Shown: positions 27,298 through 36,917, counted from the stretch's first letter. The stretch: 64,000 bases of DNA from Nonomuraea roseoviolacea subsp. carminata (GCF_024172185.1 NZ_JAMZEC010000001.1:6913001-6977000), one strand, 5' to 3'. A program made the numbers and translations. Notes: generated by a model not told the origin, from the letters alone.

Positions 27298-29736
27298 TCA
27301 GCCGGTGAGCTGGGCTTCGAGGCGGTAGCCGTCCACCGTGACGTACACCTGGTCGCCCGGCCGGGCGTTCAGGCGCATCAGCACCGGCTGGAGCGAGTCG
27401 AAGACCGGCTGGTGGCCCTGCCACACCAGGACGATGGCGTTGTCCCCCGGCCCCGTCACCGACAGGAGCGTGCCGGGGCGCATCCCGAGCTGCGCCGCGT
27501 ACCCCTCCGGGACCGGCACCGGGCCGCCGCGCAGGTGCTCGGGCGTGACCTCGATGCGCTGCCAGCGGCGCGGTTCGGACGACGGGCCCGGGATGGGCGG
27601 CGGCGGGGTGGACGGCGCGCCCGCGAGGCTCGGCAGCATGGGCGAGCGCCCGCCCGACAGGGCCGAGAGCGTGGCCAGCGCCGCCGACGGGTCGATGGAG
27701 CCGGCCCCGGCCGCGGGGATCGGCTGGCCGCCGCGGTGGTGGTGCCCGTTGGCGCCGGGCGTGCGGCGGGGGAGCGGCTGCGCGGGCGAGGGGGCGGCCG
27801 CCGCGTCCTGCGCCGAGGTCTCGGGCGGCAGCGCTTCGAGCCACGCCTTGGCCGAGTGCGCCCGGATGCCGAGCTCGCCGAGGAGCTCCACCACGTCGGC
27901 GTCGGCCGGCTGCGCGGCGAGCAACTGCCGCGTGCGCGCCTGGAGGCGCTGGATGTCGCCCACGACCAGCCACCCGTCCTGGAGGCGGCGGTCGGGCATG
28001 AGCGTGACGAGCACCCGCCACAGCGGCGTGCGCAGCGACGGCACGATCACCGGGTGCGCCGGGTCGGCGCCGATGAGCTGCTCCTGCGTGGCGGCGGCGC
28101 CGAGCCACTCGGTCAGCCGGAACATGTGGCCCGTCACGGGCGCCGACTCCGACGAGCGCAGCCAGTGGAGCACGCGCTCCTCCGCGGTGCGCTGCGCGTG
28201 GGAGAGCTGGTCACGGTCGACGAGCATCTTGTGGGCGAGCGTACGGAGGCTGACGGGGTCCTCGGCGAACAGCCGGTGGACCGCCACGGCCAGCTCCAGT
28301 TTGTCCAGCCCGCGGAACAGGCTGTCCACCACCCGGACCATCGCGTGGTCCATGTCGGACGGCACAGGCGACGGCGCCGGGGAGGCGGGGGCTCCGGTGT
28401 AGTCGCCCATGAGGGGAGAGGAGACGGGGACCGCCGGGCGCTGGCCGTTGACCTGCGGGCCGGGCTGTGCGGGCTGTCCCGGTTGCCCGGGTTGTCCCGG
28501 CTGGGTGGCGTCCGGGGTCTGGCCGTTCGGGGCGGGGGCGCCGGTACGGGGGCCGGTGGGGGACGCGCCGGGCCGGACGGGGAGGGCGCCCGTGTCCTGC
28601 CGGCCGGGGGCGCCGGGGCGGGCGAAGGCGCCGGTGTCGTGGGAAGTGCCGGGCCGGCCGGGGAACGTGCCCTGCGGGTCAGCGGTGTCCGGGCGGGGGA
28701 ACGACCCGGTGTCGGAGCCGGGCCGTCCCGGGAAGGCGCCCGTGTCGTGCTGCGGCGTGCCCCCGCTCTGGCGGGACTCGGAGCCGGCCGCGGGGAAGCC
28801 GCCGGTCTGGTGGGGCTCGGGGCCCACGGCGGGGAAGCCGCCGGTCTGGTGCGGCTCGGGGCCGGTGGCCGGGAAGGAGCCGCTCTGGTGCGGCCGGGGG
28901 CCCTGGCCGGCGGCCGGGAAGGGGCCGGACTGCTGCGGCGCGGCGCCCGGCTGCGACGTCGCGTCCTGGCCCGCGGCGGGGAAGCCGCCGCTCTGGTGCG
29001 GCTCGGGGCCGGTGGCCGGGAAGGGGCCGCTCTGCTGGGCGGCGGCGGGGAAGGGGCCGCTCTGCTGGGCGGCGGCCTGCGGCTGGGCCGGGAATGCGCC
29101 GCTCTGCGGGTCGGGCTGCGCGGGGAAGGCCCCGCTCTGCGCCTGCGGCTGCGCCGGGAACGAGCCCGTCTGGTGCGCGGCGGGCTGGGCGGGGAACGGG
29201 CCGGAAGACGCGGCCGCGCCCTCACCGGAAGCGCCGGCGGGGCGCGGGACGAACGGGCGGGTGACCTCGGGATGAGCTGCCGGTGCGGCGGCGGTCGCGC
29301 CGGTCTGCGTCAGCTCGTGTTGGATGCGGCCGAGCACCTCGCGCAGCACGGAGTTGATGACCACCTCCGGCGTCGCCGAGGGCGTGGCGAGGTCGGCGGG
29401 GGAGAGCCGGCGCAGCCGCTGCCAGCCGCCGAGGCCGGCCACCGCCGTACGGGTGGCGTCGGACCAGCCCGGCAGCGCCGGGTCCACCCGGTGCACCGAC
29501 AGCGCCGGAAGAAGGTCGGACAGCGGGAGGTGATCCCAGCGGGCGGCGGCCAGGCGGGCGACCCGTTCACAGATCCAGTCGAGTCCGGCCGTCGCGAGCG
29601 CCCGCGACAGCGACACGGAGGACCACCACGCGGCCGGCAGACGCGGGTCGCCCAGCGCCTCCGCGACCTGCTGGGGCCTGCTCCAGCGCAGGGCGGGGAC
29701 CAGGTCGCTCAGGCAGATCGATGACTCGACTTCCAT
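27298..29736 (-). CDS. Large protein with disordered FPA-repeat region, unknown function
   Basis: 812 residues that I do not recognise as a named family. The N-terminus (about 1-145) is a helical domain with repeated Trp/Leu motifs (WSRPQQVAEALGD; WWSSVSLSRAL). About 165-440 is low-complexity Pro/Gly/Gln/Ala sequence with at least eleven copies of (S/T)G.FPA. The C-terminal half (about 460-812) has two structured regions, one with a leucine-rich helical bundle and a final beta-rich end (VPEGYAAQLGMRPGTLLSVTGPGD; VYVTVDGYRLEA). No signal peptide or membrane helix is visible, so it is probably cytosolic. Confidence 0.82.
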   Translation of the reverse strand: MEVESSICLSDLVPALRWSRPQQVAEALGDPRLPAAWWSSVSLSRALATAGLDWICERVARLAAARWDHLPLSDLLPALSVHRVDPALPGWSDATRTAVAGLGGWQRLRRLSPADLATPSATPEVVINSVLREVLGRIQHELTQTGATAAAPAAHPEVTRPFVPRPAGASGEGAAASSGPFPAQPAAHQTGSFPAQPQAQSGAFPAQPDPQSGAFPAQPQAAAQQSGPFPAAAQQSGPFPATGPEPHQSGGFPAAGQDATSQPGAAPQQSGPFPAAGQGPRPHQSGSFPATGPEPHQTGGFPAVGPEPHQTGGFPAAGSESRQSGGTPQHDTGAFPGRPGSDTGSFPRPDTADPQGTFPGRPGTSHDTGAFARPGAPGRQDTGALPVRPGASPTGPRTGAPAPNGQTPDATQPGQPGQPGQPAQPGPQVNGQRPAVPVSSPLMGDYTGAPASPAPSPVPSDMDHAMVRVVDSLFRGLDKLELAVAVHRLFAEDPVSLRTLAHKMLVDRDQLSHAQRTAEERVLHWLRSSESAPVTGHMFRLTEWLGAAATQEQLIGADPAHPVIVPSLRTPLWRVLVTLMPDRRLQDGWLVVGDIQRLQARTRQLLAAQPADADVVELLGELGIRAHSAKAWLEALPPETSAQDAAAAPSPAQPLPRRTPGANGHHHRGGQPIPAAGAGSIDPSAALATLSALSGGRSPMLPSLAGAPSTPPPPIPGPSSEPRRWQRIEVTPEHLRGGPVPVPEGYAAQLGMRPGTLLSVTGPGDNAIVLVWQGHQPVFDSLQPVLMRLNARPGDQVYVTVDGYRLEAQLTG
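28560..29210. repeat. FPA-motif repeat region inside the 812-residue protein
   Basis: Repeated DNA of the kind GGGAA(G/C)GxGCCG(G/C)(T/A)C encodes SGPFPA, TGGFPA and related hexapeptides. Spacing is irregular (about 7-25 codons), unlike the strict tandem array in the kinase gene. Units such as GPEPHQTGGFPA occur several times almost identically. Confidence 0.75.
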
Positions 29737-29819
29737 CGGCGGACCTTAACCTCCCCAGAGTGAACAGCGTTGCCAGGCGATACGCATGTGGCTCATGGTG
29801 CAGCCTACGCGGCAAGCTA

Positions 29820-30980
29820 TCAATCGGCGTGAATAGGGTAAAGACGGTGCACTTCCAAACCGTACCGTGGCCGACCGCCCACCAGGGCCACACATTCCGC
29901 ACCCGCCTGGCATCCCGCCCGGAGAGCTGCCGCTTCGCCGTCGCCGTTGAGGCGGGCTGTGAGATATCCGGCAGCGAAGGCGTCGCCCGCGCCGGTCGTG
30001 TCGAGCGCGTGGACGGGCACGCCCTCCGCCGTCGCGACGATCCGGCCACCGCTCGCTGAGAGCGCCCCCTTCGACCCCAGCTTGACCACCGCCGTGCCGT
30101 AACGCTCGCTGAGGAGCTCGGCGGCGCGTTCCGGCTCGGGGACGCCGGTCAGCACGAGGGCCTCGTCCCGGTTGGGGATGATCAGGCGGGCGGGCGCCGA
30201 CTCGTCCAGGAACCGCTCGACCCCGAACTCCCGCAACGGCCCGGTGGACGCGGGGTCGACGCTGATCGCGATGCCCGCCGCGGTGGCCCGTTCCATCGCC
30301 AGCCGGGCCAGCGCCAGACCCGGCTCGGTGAAGAAGGTGTAGCCCGACAGGTGCAGGAGCGCGACGCCGTCGAGGAAGGCGTCGTCCCAGTCGGCGGGGG
30401 AGATCCGGCCGCCGGCGCCCCGGTTGGTGAGCATGGACCGTTCGCCGGTGGCGTCCACCATCGCGATCACCACGGCCGTCGGGTGGGCCGGGTCCACCTG
30501 CGCGTACGGGCGCACCCCCGCCCTGACCAGCTCGGCGGTGTGCCACTCGCTGCTGTCGTAGCCGAGCCGGGTCAGCAGGCGGGTGTCGGCGCCGAGGTGG
30601 GCGGCCCAGCAGGCGGTGTTGGCGCCGGAGCCGCCCGGACGCAGCGCGATGTCGGCGGCGGTGTCGGTGCCGGCCGCGACGGGGGCGCTGTGCAGGGCCA
30701 CGACGTCCGTCACCACGTCGCCGACCACCAGCAGCCCGCCGCCACCCGTCGTGCCGGACGCGGAAGCCGTCCGCTCCGGCGCCTCGCTGCGCGGGCCCGC
30801 CGGGTCCGAGGGGGCCCGCTCCGGCGCCTCACCCTGGGCGGCCGGTGCGTCCCGGCCGGCGCCGGCCGGGAGGGGCGCGCCGGGGACGGCGGTGGCGGAG
30901 GCGGCCGGGGGTGGGGCCGGCGGCTGGGCCGCGGAGGAGGAGGTCGAGGGTGGGGCCGGCGGCTGGGCCGCGTCGGTCAC
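29820..30980 (-). CDS. PfkB-family carbohydrate kinase (likely pseudouridine kinase) with long N-terminal extension
   Basis: 386 residues starting at a GTG that overlaps the PsuG stop (GTGA). Residues about 85-386 are the PfkB fold: GDVVTDVVA, GGSGANTACWAAHLGA, and the C-terminal ATP/anion motif DTTGAGDAFAAGYL. The first 85 residues are Ala/Pro/Glu-rich and disordered, which is unusual for PfkB kinases. Paired with PsuG, it should phosphorylate pseudouridine to its 5'-phosphate. Ribokinase-like activity on another sugar cannot be excluded. Confidence 0.88.
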   Translation of the reverse strand: MTDAAQPPAPPSTSSSAAQPPAPPPAASATAVPGAPLPAGAGRDAPAAQGEAPERAPSDPAGPRSEAPERTASASGTTGGGGLLVVGDVVTDVVALHSAPVAAGTDTAADIALRPGGSGANTACWAAHLGADTRLLTRLGYDSSEWHTAELVRAGVRPYAQVDPAHPTAVVIAMVDATGERSMLTNRGAGGRISPADWDDAFLDGVALLHLSGYTFFTEPGLALARLAMERATAAGIAISVDPASTGPLREFGVERFLDESAPARLIIPNRDEALVLTGVPEPERAAELLSERYGTAVVKLGSKGALSASGGRIVATAEGVPVHALDTTGAGDAFAAGYLTARLNGDGEAAALRAGCQAGAECVALVGGRPRYGLEVHRLYPIHAD

Positions 30981-31903
30981 GGCCGGGACCAGGCGAGCGC
31001 GATGCGGGCCGCGAGCGCGGTGTTGCCGCGGACGGCGGCCAGGTTGGCCTCCAGGGAGGCGCCGCCCGTGCCGCGCACCAGGTAGCCGAGCAGGAACGGC
31101 GTGATCGCCTGGCCGGTGACGCCGTCGCGGGCCGCGGCCTCCAGCGCCTCGGCGAGCACCCGGTCGTGCAGGGCGGGGTCGAGCTGCTGGTCCACCGGCA
31201 CCGGGTTGGCGACGATGAGCGCGCTCTCCGGGCCGCCGAAGGCGTCCTGGGCGCGCATCACGTCCGCGACCTCCTCGGGCGTCTCGACCCGCCACTCGAC
31301 GGGCAGGCCGGAGGAGTGCAGGTAGAAGCCCGGGAACTGGTCGGTCCGGTAGCCGGCCACGCTGACGCCGCGGGTCTCCAGCCGCTGGAGCGTCGCGGGC
31401 ACGTCGAGGATCGACTTGACGCCGGCGCACACGACCGTGATGCGGGTGCCGGCGAGGGTGCCGAGGTCGGCGGACTCGTCCTGGTCCTCGGTCCAGCCGC
31501 GGTGGACGCCGCCGAGGCCGCCGGTGGCGAACACCCGGATGCCCGCCCGCGCCGCCAGGAACGACGTGGCCGAGACGGTCGTCGCCCCGCTGGCCTTCAG
31601 CGCCGCGGCCATCGGCAGGTCGCGCTGGCCCAGCTTGCGCAGCCCCGGCTCGGACGCGACGCGCTCCAGCTCGGCGTCGGTCAGCCCGGCGCGGGCGACG
31701 CCGTCGAGCACCGCGATGGTGGCCGGCACGGCGCCCGCCTCGCGGACGATCCCCTCCAGCTCCCGGGCGACCTCGAGGTTGCGCGGCTGCGGCAGGCCGT
31801 GGGAGATGATCGTGGACTCCAGGGCCACGACGGGCGCACCGGCGGACAGGGCCTCGGCGACCTCGTCGGACGGCTGGAGAAGGGGGTCGGCGGCGGTGCG
31901 CAT
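30977..31903 (-). CDS. psuG: Pseudouridine-5'-phosphate glycosidase
   Basis: 308 residues. PsuG motifs are visible: VVALESTIISHGLPQPRN, VPATIAVLDG, ATTVSATSFLAARAGIRVFATGGLGGVHRG and LPVEWRVETPEEVAD. The enzyme splits pseudouridine-5'-phosphate into uracil and ribose-5-phosphate, a salvage route for modified nucleosides from RNA turnover. The downstream PfkB gene overlaps by four bases. This pair is a known arrangement. Confidence 0.93.
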   Translation of the reverse strand: MRTAADPLLQPSDEVAEALSAGAPVVALESTIISHGLPQPRNLEVARELEGIVREAGAVPATIAVLDGVARAGLTDAELERVASEPGLRKLGQRDLPMAAALKASGATTVSATSFLAARAGIRVFATGGLGGVHRGWTEDQDESADLGTLAGTRITVVCAGVKSILDVPATLQRLETRGVSVAGYRTDQFPGFYLHSSGLPVEWRVETPEEVADVMRAQDAFGGPESALIVANPVPVDQQLDPALHDRVLAEALEAAARDGVTGQAITPFLLGYLVRGTGGASLEANLAAVRGNTALAARIALAWSRP

Positions 31904-31952
31904 GTGGCTGTGGTGCTCCTTCGTGCGGTACGCCCAGGGGCAGGGCGAAACG

Positions 31953-31966
31953 TGGACTTTAGTCCA
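31953..31966. promoter_or_regulatory. Palindrome upstream of the psuG operon
   Basis: TGGACT-TT-AGTCCA has perfect 6-bp arms and lies 50 bp upstream of the psuG start, in the 200-bp divergent spacer before the flavin oxidoreductase. It could be an operator for either gene. No regulator gene is adjacent. Confidence 0.5.
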
Positions 31967-32103
31967 TTTGCGGGGTTTGCGGCTAATTGGGGTGCGTGTC
32001 CCCCCGGCGCCGGCCCCGCCCCAGCTTACGGCCCCTGCGGCGACGCCCCACAGGGCCGTCGCGGGGAGGGACGTCGCGGGGTCGGGCGTCGTAAGGTGCC
32101 GGT

Positions 32104-33612
32104 ATGGCGAAATATGACGTTGTAGTGGCGGGTGGTGGGCACAACGGCCTGGTGGCGGCGGCCTACCTGGCCCGCGCCGGGCGCCGGGTGCTCGTCCTCG
32201 AACGCCTCGACCACGCCGGAGGGCTCGCCATCTCCGCCCGCGCCTTCCCCGGCGTGGACGTACGGCTGTCGCGCTACTCCTACCTCGTCAGCCTCCTCCC
32301 CACGAAGATCGTCCAGGACCTGGGCCTCGGCCTGGAGCTGCGCCGCCGCCGCTACGCCTCGTACACCCCCAAGGACGGCACCGGGCTGCTCGTCGACAAC
32401 GAGGACGAGGCCCGCACGGCGGAGTCGTTCCGGAACGTCACCGGCGGCGACGCCGACCACAAGGCGTGGCGCGACTTCTACGCCATGGTCGCCCGCACGG
32501 CGCGCGCCCTCGCCCCCACCCTCCTCCAGCCCCTGCCCACCCGCGCCGACGTCGAGCGGCTGGTCGGGCCGGAGGCGTGGCGCGACCTGTTCGCCCGGCC
32601 CGTCGGCCAGGCGGTGGACGAGCGCTTCGGCGACGACACCGTACGCGGCGTCGTGCTCACCGACGCCCTGATCGGCACCTTCGCCGACCCGGCCGCGGAC
32701 CTGGCGGCCAACCGCTGCTTCCTCTACCACGTCATCGGCGACGGCACCGGCGAGTGGAACGTCCCGGTCGGCGGCATGGGCGCCGTCTCGGGGGCGATCG
32801 AGGCGGCGGCCAGGCGGGCCGGCGCCGAGATCACGACCGGCGCCGAGATCGTCGGCATCGCGCCCTCCGGCGAGGTCACCTTCCGCACCGGCGACGGCGA
32901 GCACACCGTGACCGGCGGCCGCGTGCTGGTCAACCTGCCGCCCGCCGTCCTCGACCGGGTGCTCGGCCGCTCGGCCGACGTGCCCGAGGGGGCGCAGCTC
33001 AAGGTCAACATGGTGCTGTCGCGGCTGCCCCGGCTGCGCGACGCCTCCGTCGACCCGCGGGCCGCCTTCAGCGGGACGTTCCACATCAACGAGGGCCGCG
33101 ACCAGCTCGCGGCGGCCCACGCGCAGGCCACGCGCGGCGAGATCCCGCGCCTGCCGCCCGCCGAGGTGTACTGCCACTCGCTCACCGACCCCTCCATCCT
33201 CGGGCCCGAGCTGCGGGGGCGGGCCGAGACGATGACGCTGTTCGGCCTGCACATGCCGGCTCGGCTCTTCCGCGCCGACCCCGAGGGCGCGCGGGAGGCG
33301 GCGCTGCGGGCCACGTTCGCCTCGCTCGACCGGGTGCTGGCCGAGCCGATCGAGGACTGCCTGCTGCGCGCCCCCGACGGCACGCCCTGCGTCGAGGTCA
33401 GAACGCCGGTGGACCTGGAGAACGAGGCGGGGCTGCCCGGCGGCCACATCTTCCACCGCGACCTGAGCTGGCCGTACACCGAGCAGGGGAGCGGCTGGGG
33501 CGTGGAGAGCGAGCACGAGCGGATCCTGCTGTGCGGCGCGGGCGCCCGCAGGGGCGGCGGCGTGAGCGGCATCCCCGGCCACAACGCCGCGATGGCCGTG
33601 CTCACCGCCTGA
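32104..33612 (+). CDS. FAD-dependent oxidoreductase, phytoene-desaturase-like (PYROXD2 type)
   Basis: 502 residues with an N-terminal FAD Rossmann motif (YDVVVAGGGHNGLVAAAYLARAG, residues 4-26) and ERLDHAGGLA. The body matches the amino-oxidase/phytoene-desaturase superfamily of the human PYROXD2 type, ending with LCGAGARRGGGVSGIPGHNAAM, the C-terminal FAD-binding helix. No carotenoid genes are nearby, so the substrate is unknown. It is a single-gene unit. Confidence 0.88.
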   Translation: MAKYDVVVAGGGHNGLVAAAYLARAGRRVLVLERLDHAGGLAISARAFPGVDVRLSRYSYLVSLLPTKIVQDLGLGLELRRRRYASYTPKDGTGLLVDNEDEARTAESFRNVTGGDADHKAWRDFYAMVARTARALAPTLLQPLPTRADVERLVGPEAWRDLFARPVGQAVDERFGDDTVRGVVLTDALIGTFADPAADLAANRCFLYHVIGDGTGEWNVPVGGMGAVSGAIEAAARRAGAEITTGAEIVGIAPSGEVTFRTGDGEHTVTGGRVLVNLPPAVLDRVLGRSADVPEGAQLKVNMVLSRLPRLRDASVDPRAAFSGTFHINEGRDQLAAAHAQATRGEIPRLPPAEVYCHSLTDPSILGPELRGRAETMTLFGLHMPARLFRADPEGAREAALRATFASLDRVLAEPIEDCLLRAPDGTPCVEVRTPVDLENEAGLPGGHIFHRDLSWPYTEQGSGWGVESEHERILLCGAGARRGGGVSGIPGHNAAMAVLTA

Positions 33613-33671
33613 TCGTTCTCATGCGGGCCGGCCGGTCCGTTCATGGGGTTCTCATGATGTGCCCTTAGTTT

Positions 33672-34373
33672 GTGAGCATGAGTGAGCCCGCACGGTTGCT
33701 GGTGGTGGACGACGAGCCCGCGTTGCGTGAGGCGCTGCAGTCGAGCCTGGAGTTCGAGGGTTACAAGGTGAGCACCGCCAACGACGGCCAGGCCGCGCTG
33801 GACGCGCTGGTCGGCGAGCCGTACGACGCCGTGCTGCTCGACGTGATGATGCCGCGCCTCGACGGGCTGACCGCGTGCCGCCGGCTGCGCGCGGCCGGCA
33901 ACCACGTGCCCGTGCTCATGCTGACCGCCCGCGACGCCGTGGGCGACCGGGTGTCCGGCCTCGACGCGGGCGCCGACGACTACCTGGTCAAGCCGTTCGA
34001 GCTGGACGAGCTGCTGGCCCGCGTGCGCGCGCTGCTGCGGCGCGGCGCCCTGCACGCCGGCACGCCCGAGAACACGCTCGCGTACGGCGACCTGCGCATG
34101 GACCCGGCGACCAGGGAGGTCACCCGCGGCGACCGGCCGCTCGACCTGACCCGGACCGAGTACCTGCTCATGGAGCTGTTCCTCGCCCACCCGCGCCAGG
34201 TGCTGACCCGCGAGCAGATCCTCGGCGAGGTGTGGGGCTTCGACTTCGAGCCGACCTCCAACTCCCTCGACGTGTACATCATGTACCTGCGGCGCAAGAC
34301 CGAGGCCGGCGGCGAGCCGCGCGTGATCCACACCGTGCGCGGGGTGGGGTACGTCCTGCGGGCGGCGACATGA
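33672..34373 (+). CDS. OmpR-family response regulator (MprA-like)
   Basis: 233 residues. The receiver domain has LLVVDDEPALRE, the phospho-acceptor Asp in VLLDVMMPR (about residue 57), LMLTARDAVGDRV and the switch Lys in DYLVKPF. The C-terminal winged helix has LTRTEYLLMELFLAHPRQVLTREQI and DVYIMYLRRKTE. It overlaps the sensor kinase gene by four bases. The pair resembles MprAB/TcrAB-type envelope-stress systems of actinobacteria, an inference from similarity. Confidence 0.93.
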   Translation: MSMSEPARLLVVDDEPALREALQSSLEFEGYKVSTANDGQAALDALVGEPYDAVLLDVMMPRLDGLTACRRLRAAGNHVPVLMLTARDAVGDRVSGLDAGADDYLVKPFELDELLARVRALLRRGALHAGTPENTLAYGDLRMDPATREVTRGDRPLDLTRTEYLLMELFLAHPRQVLTREQILGEVWGFDFEPTSNSLDVYIMYLRRKTEAGGEPRVIHTVRGVGYVLRAAT

Positions 34374-35707
34374 GACGCTTCGGCAGCCTGCGCTCGCGGC
34401 TGACGCTGCTGGTCACGGTCGCGGTGGCGCTGGCCATCGCGCTGGCCTCCGCGCTGTCGTGGGTGGTGGCCGAGCGGCAGATGCTCGGCACGCTGGACCA
34501 GGCGATCATGGAGCCTGAGAAGCCCGAGGACCAGCGATGGCTGCAGGAGCACTGCCGCCCCGAGGGCACCGAAGGACATTTCGCCGAGACCGTGACGCTC
34601 CTGTACGCCGACCGCACCACCTGCTCCGTGGGCTCGCCCATCAAGGCCACCGAGGAGGACCTGCCCCGGGTCGCCCAGCCCGGTGAGCCGGTCTACCGCA
34701 ACGGCCAGACCGTCGACGGGCACGGCGTGCGCGTGGTGACGACGAGCTTCGCGCCCGGCGTCGCCGTCCTGGAGTCGCGGCCGCTCGACCACCTGAACAG
34801 CTCCCTGCGGCGGATGGCGCTCGGCCTGGCCGGCCTCACGGCGCTCGGGGCTCTGGCCGCCGCCTGGACCGGCCTGGCGATCTCCAGGGCCGCCCTGGCG
34901 CCCGTGGGCCGCCTCACCAAGGCCGTCGAGCACATCGCGCAGACCGAGGACCTCAGCACCCGCATCCCCGTCCAGGGCACCGACGAGATCGCCCGGCTGG
35001 GCACGTCGTTCAACGCCATGACCACGGCCCTGGCCGGGGCGCGGGAGCGGCAGCGCCAGCTCGTCGCCGACGCCGGCCACGAGCTGCGCACGCCGCTGAC
35101 CACCCTGCGCACCAACATCGACCTGCTGCTGCGCAGCGAGGAGACCGGCCGCAGCATCGAGCCCGGCGCGAAGAAACGGCTGCTGGTCAACGTCAAGGCG
35201 CAGTTCGCCGAGCTGTCCACGCTGGTCGGCGACCTGCTCCAGCTCGCCCGCGGCGACACCGACCACGAGCCGCACACCGAGCTGGGCCTGCACGACGTCG
35301 TGCTGGCCGCCGTCGAGCGGGCGCGGCTGCGCGGCGCCGAGGTCACCACCGACCTCGGCCAGTGGTACGTCGTCGGCGGCGCCGCCTCCTTGGAACGTGC
35401 CGTGCTGAACCTCATCGACAACGCCGCCAAGTTCGGCCCCGGCCAGGTGGACGTGGTGCTGCGCGAGGGCACGCTGACCGTGCGCGACCACGGGCCCGGC
35501 ATCGCCGCAGAGGAGCTGCCGCACGTCTTCGACCGGTTCTGGCGCTCGCCGTCGGCCCGCGCCATGCCCGGCTCCGGGCTGGGGCTCGCGATCGTGGCCC
35601 AGGCCGTCGCCGAAGCGGGCGGACGGGTGCGCCTTGACAACGCCGAGGGCGGCGGAGTCATCGCCACTGTCGAGATTCCTGGGAAATCTCACTCGGCCCT
35701 CAGATAG
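34370..35707 (+). CDS. Sensor histidine kinase partner of the response regulator
   Basis: 445 residues. TM1 (about 10-32) and TM2 (about 145-170, ALGLAGLTALGALAAAWTGLAIS) flank an extracellular loop with two Cys. HAMP, then HisKA with VADAGHELRTPLTTLRTN (phospho-His near residue 237), and the ATPase domain with NLIDNAAKFG, DHGPGI and GSGLGLAIV. Translationally coupled to the regulator gene. The two glycosyltransferase genes that follow may be targets. Confidence 0.93.
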   Translation: MRRFGSLRSRLTLLVTVAVALAIALASALSWVVAERQMLGTLDQAIMEPEKPEDQRWLQEHCRPEGTEGHFAETVTLLYADRTTCSVGSPIKATEEDLPRVAQPGEPVYRNGQTVDGHGVRVVTTSFAPGVAVLESRPLDHLNSSLRRMALGLAGLTALGALAAAWTGLAISRAALAPVGRLTKAVEHIAQTEDLSTRIPVQGTDEIARLGTSFNAMTTALAGARERQRQLVADAGHELRTPLTTLRTNIDLLLRSEETGRSIEPGAKKRLLVNVKAQFAELSTLVGDLLQLARGDTDHEPHTELGLHDVVLAAVERARLRGAEVTTDLGQWYVVGGAASLERAVLNLIDNAAKFGPGQVDVVLREGTLTVRDHGPGIAAEELPHVFDRFWRSPSARAMPGSGLGLAIVAQAVAEAGGRVRLDNAEGGGVIATVEIPGKSHSALR

Positions 35708-35747
35708 CCACAAGTGTGTTCAAAGAAGGATGTTCTGCACTAGTAGC

Positions 35748-36917
35748 ATGCAGACACCAGTCAAGACGCGCCTCGTCGAGGTGGTCGTCCCGGTCCACAA
35801 TGAGCAGCGGGCGCTGCGCAAGAGCATCGTCCGGCTGCACGGCTACCTGACCCGCACCTTCCCCTACGGCTTCCGCATCACGATCGCCGACAACGCCAGC
35901 ACCGACGGGACCTGGCACGAGGCCCGGCGGCTGGCCGCCGAGCTGTCCCACGTACGGGCCGTCCACCTCGACGCCAAGGGCCGCGGCCGGGCGCTGCGGC
36001 ACGTGTGGTCGGCCAGCGAGGCCGACGTCGTCAGCTACATGGACGTCGACCTGTCCACCGACCTCGACGCGTTCCTGCCCCTGGTGGCGCCGCTGATGTC
36101 CGGCCACAGCGACCTCGCGATCGGCACCCGGCTCTCCCGCGGCGCCAACGTGGTGCGCGGCCCCAGGCGCGAGTTCATCTCCCGCGCGTACAACCTGCTG
36201 CTGCGCTCGGTCATGGGCGCGCGCTTCTCCGACGCCCAGTGCGGCTTCAAGGCCGTGCGCACCGAGGTCGCGCAGGCGCTGCTGCCCGCCGTCGAGGACG
36301 AGCAGTGGTTCTTCGACACCGAGCTGCTGCTGCTCGCCGAGCGGCACGGGCTGCGCATCCACGAGGTGCCCGTCGACTGGGTGGACGACCCCGACAGCCG
36401 CGTCGACGTCCTGCGCACCGCCCTCGACGACCTGCGCGGCATGGCCCGGGTCGCCCGCAGGACGCTGTCCGGCGCCGCCCGCATCCCCGTCCCCCTCCGC
36501 GTGCGCCAGGCCGAGCTGCCGCGCGGCATGGCCCGCCAGCTTCCCCGCTTCGCCGTCGTGGGCGTCCTCAGCACGCTCGCCTACCTGCTGCTGTTCTCCG
36601 GCCTGCGCCAGGCCGTCCCGGCGTTCACCGCGAACGCCGTCGCCCTGCTCGTCACCGCCGTGGCCAACACCGCCGCCAACCGCCGCTTCACCTTCGGCGT
36701 CACCGGGTCGTCCGGGGCGCTGCGCCAGCAGGTCGAGGGCCTCGTCGCGTTCCTCGTCGGGCTCGCCCTGACCACCGGCGGCCTCGCGCTGCTGCCCGCC
36801 GGCGTCTCGCACGGCGTCGAGCTGGTCGCCGTGGTCGTGGCCAACGCGCTGGCCACGCTCGTGCGGTTCCTGCTGCTGCGCGTGTGGGTCTTCAACCCCC
36901 GGAGGAACGCCCGATGA
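35748..36917 (+). CDS. Glycosyltransferase family 2 fused to GtrA-like membrane domain
   Basis: 389 residues from the ATG at 35748; an in-frame ATG at 35730 is an alternative. The GT2 part (about 10-240) has VVVPVHNEQRAL, DNASTDGTW, DVDLSTDLDAF and QCGFKAVR, like dolichyl/polyprenyl-phosphate glucose or mannose synthases. A C-terminal GtrA domain (about 260-385) has four helices (FAVVGVLSTLAYLLLF first). Such fusions make and flip polyprenyl-phosphate sugars. The next gene overlaps by four bases and encodes a user of such donors. Confidence 0.9.
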   Translation: MQTPVKTRLVEVVVPVHNEQRALRKSIVRLHGYLTRTFPYGFRITIADNASTDGTWHEARRLAAELSHVRAVHLDAKGRGRALRHVWSASEADVVSYMDVDLSTDLDAFLPLVAPLMSGHSDLAIGTRLSRGANVVRGPRREFISRAYNLLLRSVMGARFSDAQCGFKAVRTEVAQALLPAVEDEQWFFDTELLLLAERHGLRIHEVPVDWVDDPDSRVDVLRTALDDLRGMARVARRTLSGAARIPVPLRVRQAELPRGMARQLPRFAVVGVLSTLAYLLLFSGLRQAVPAFTANAVALLVTAVANTAANRRFTFGVTGSSGALRQQVEGLVAFLVGLALTTGGLALLPAGVSHGVELVAVVVANALATLVRFLLLRVWVFNPRRNAR

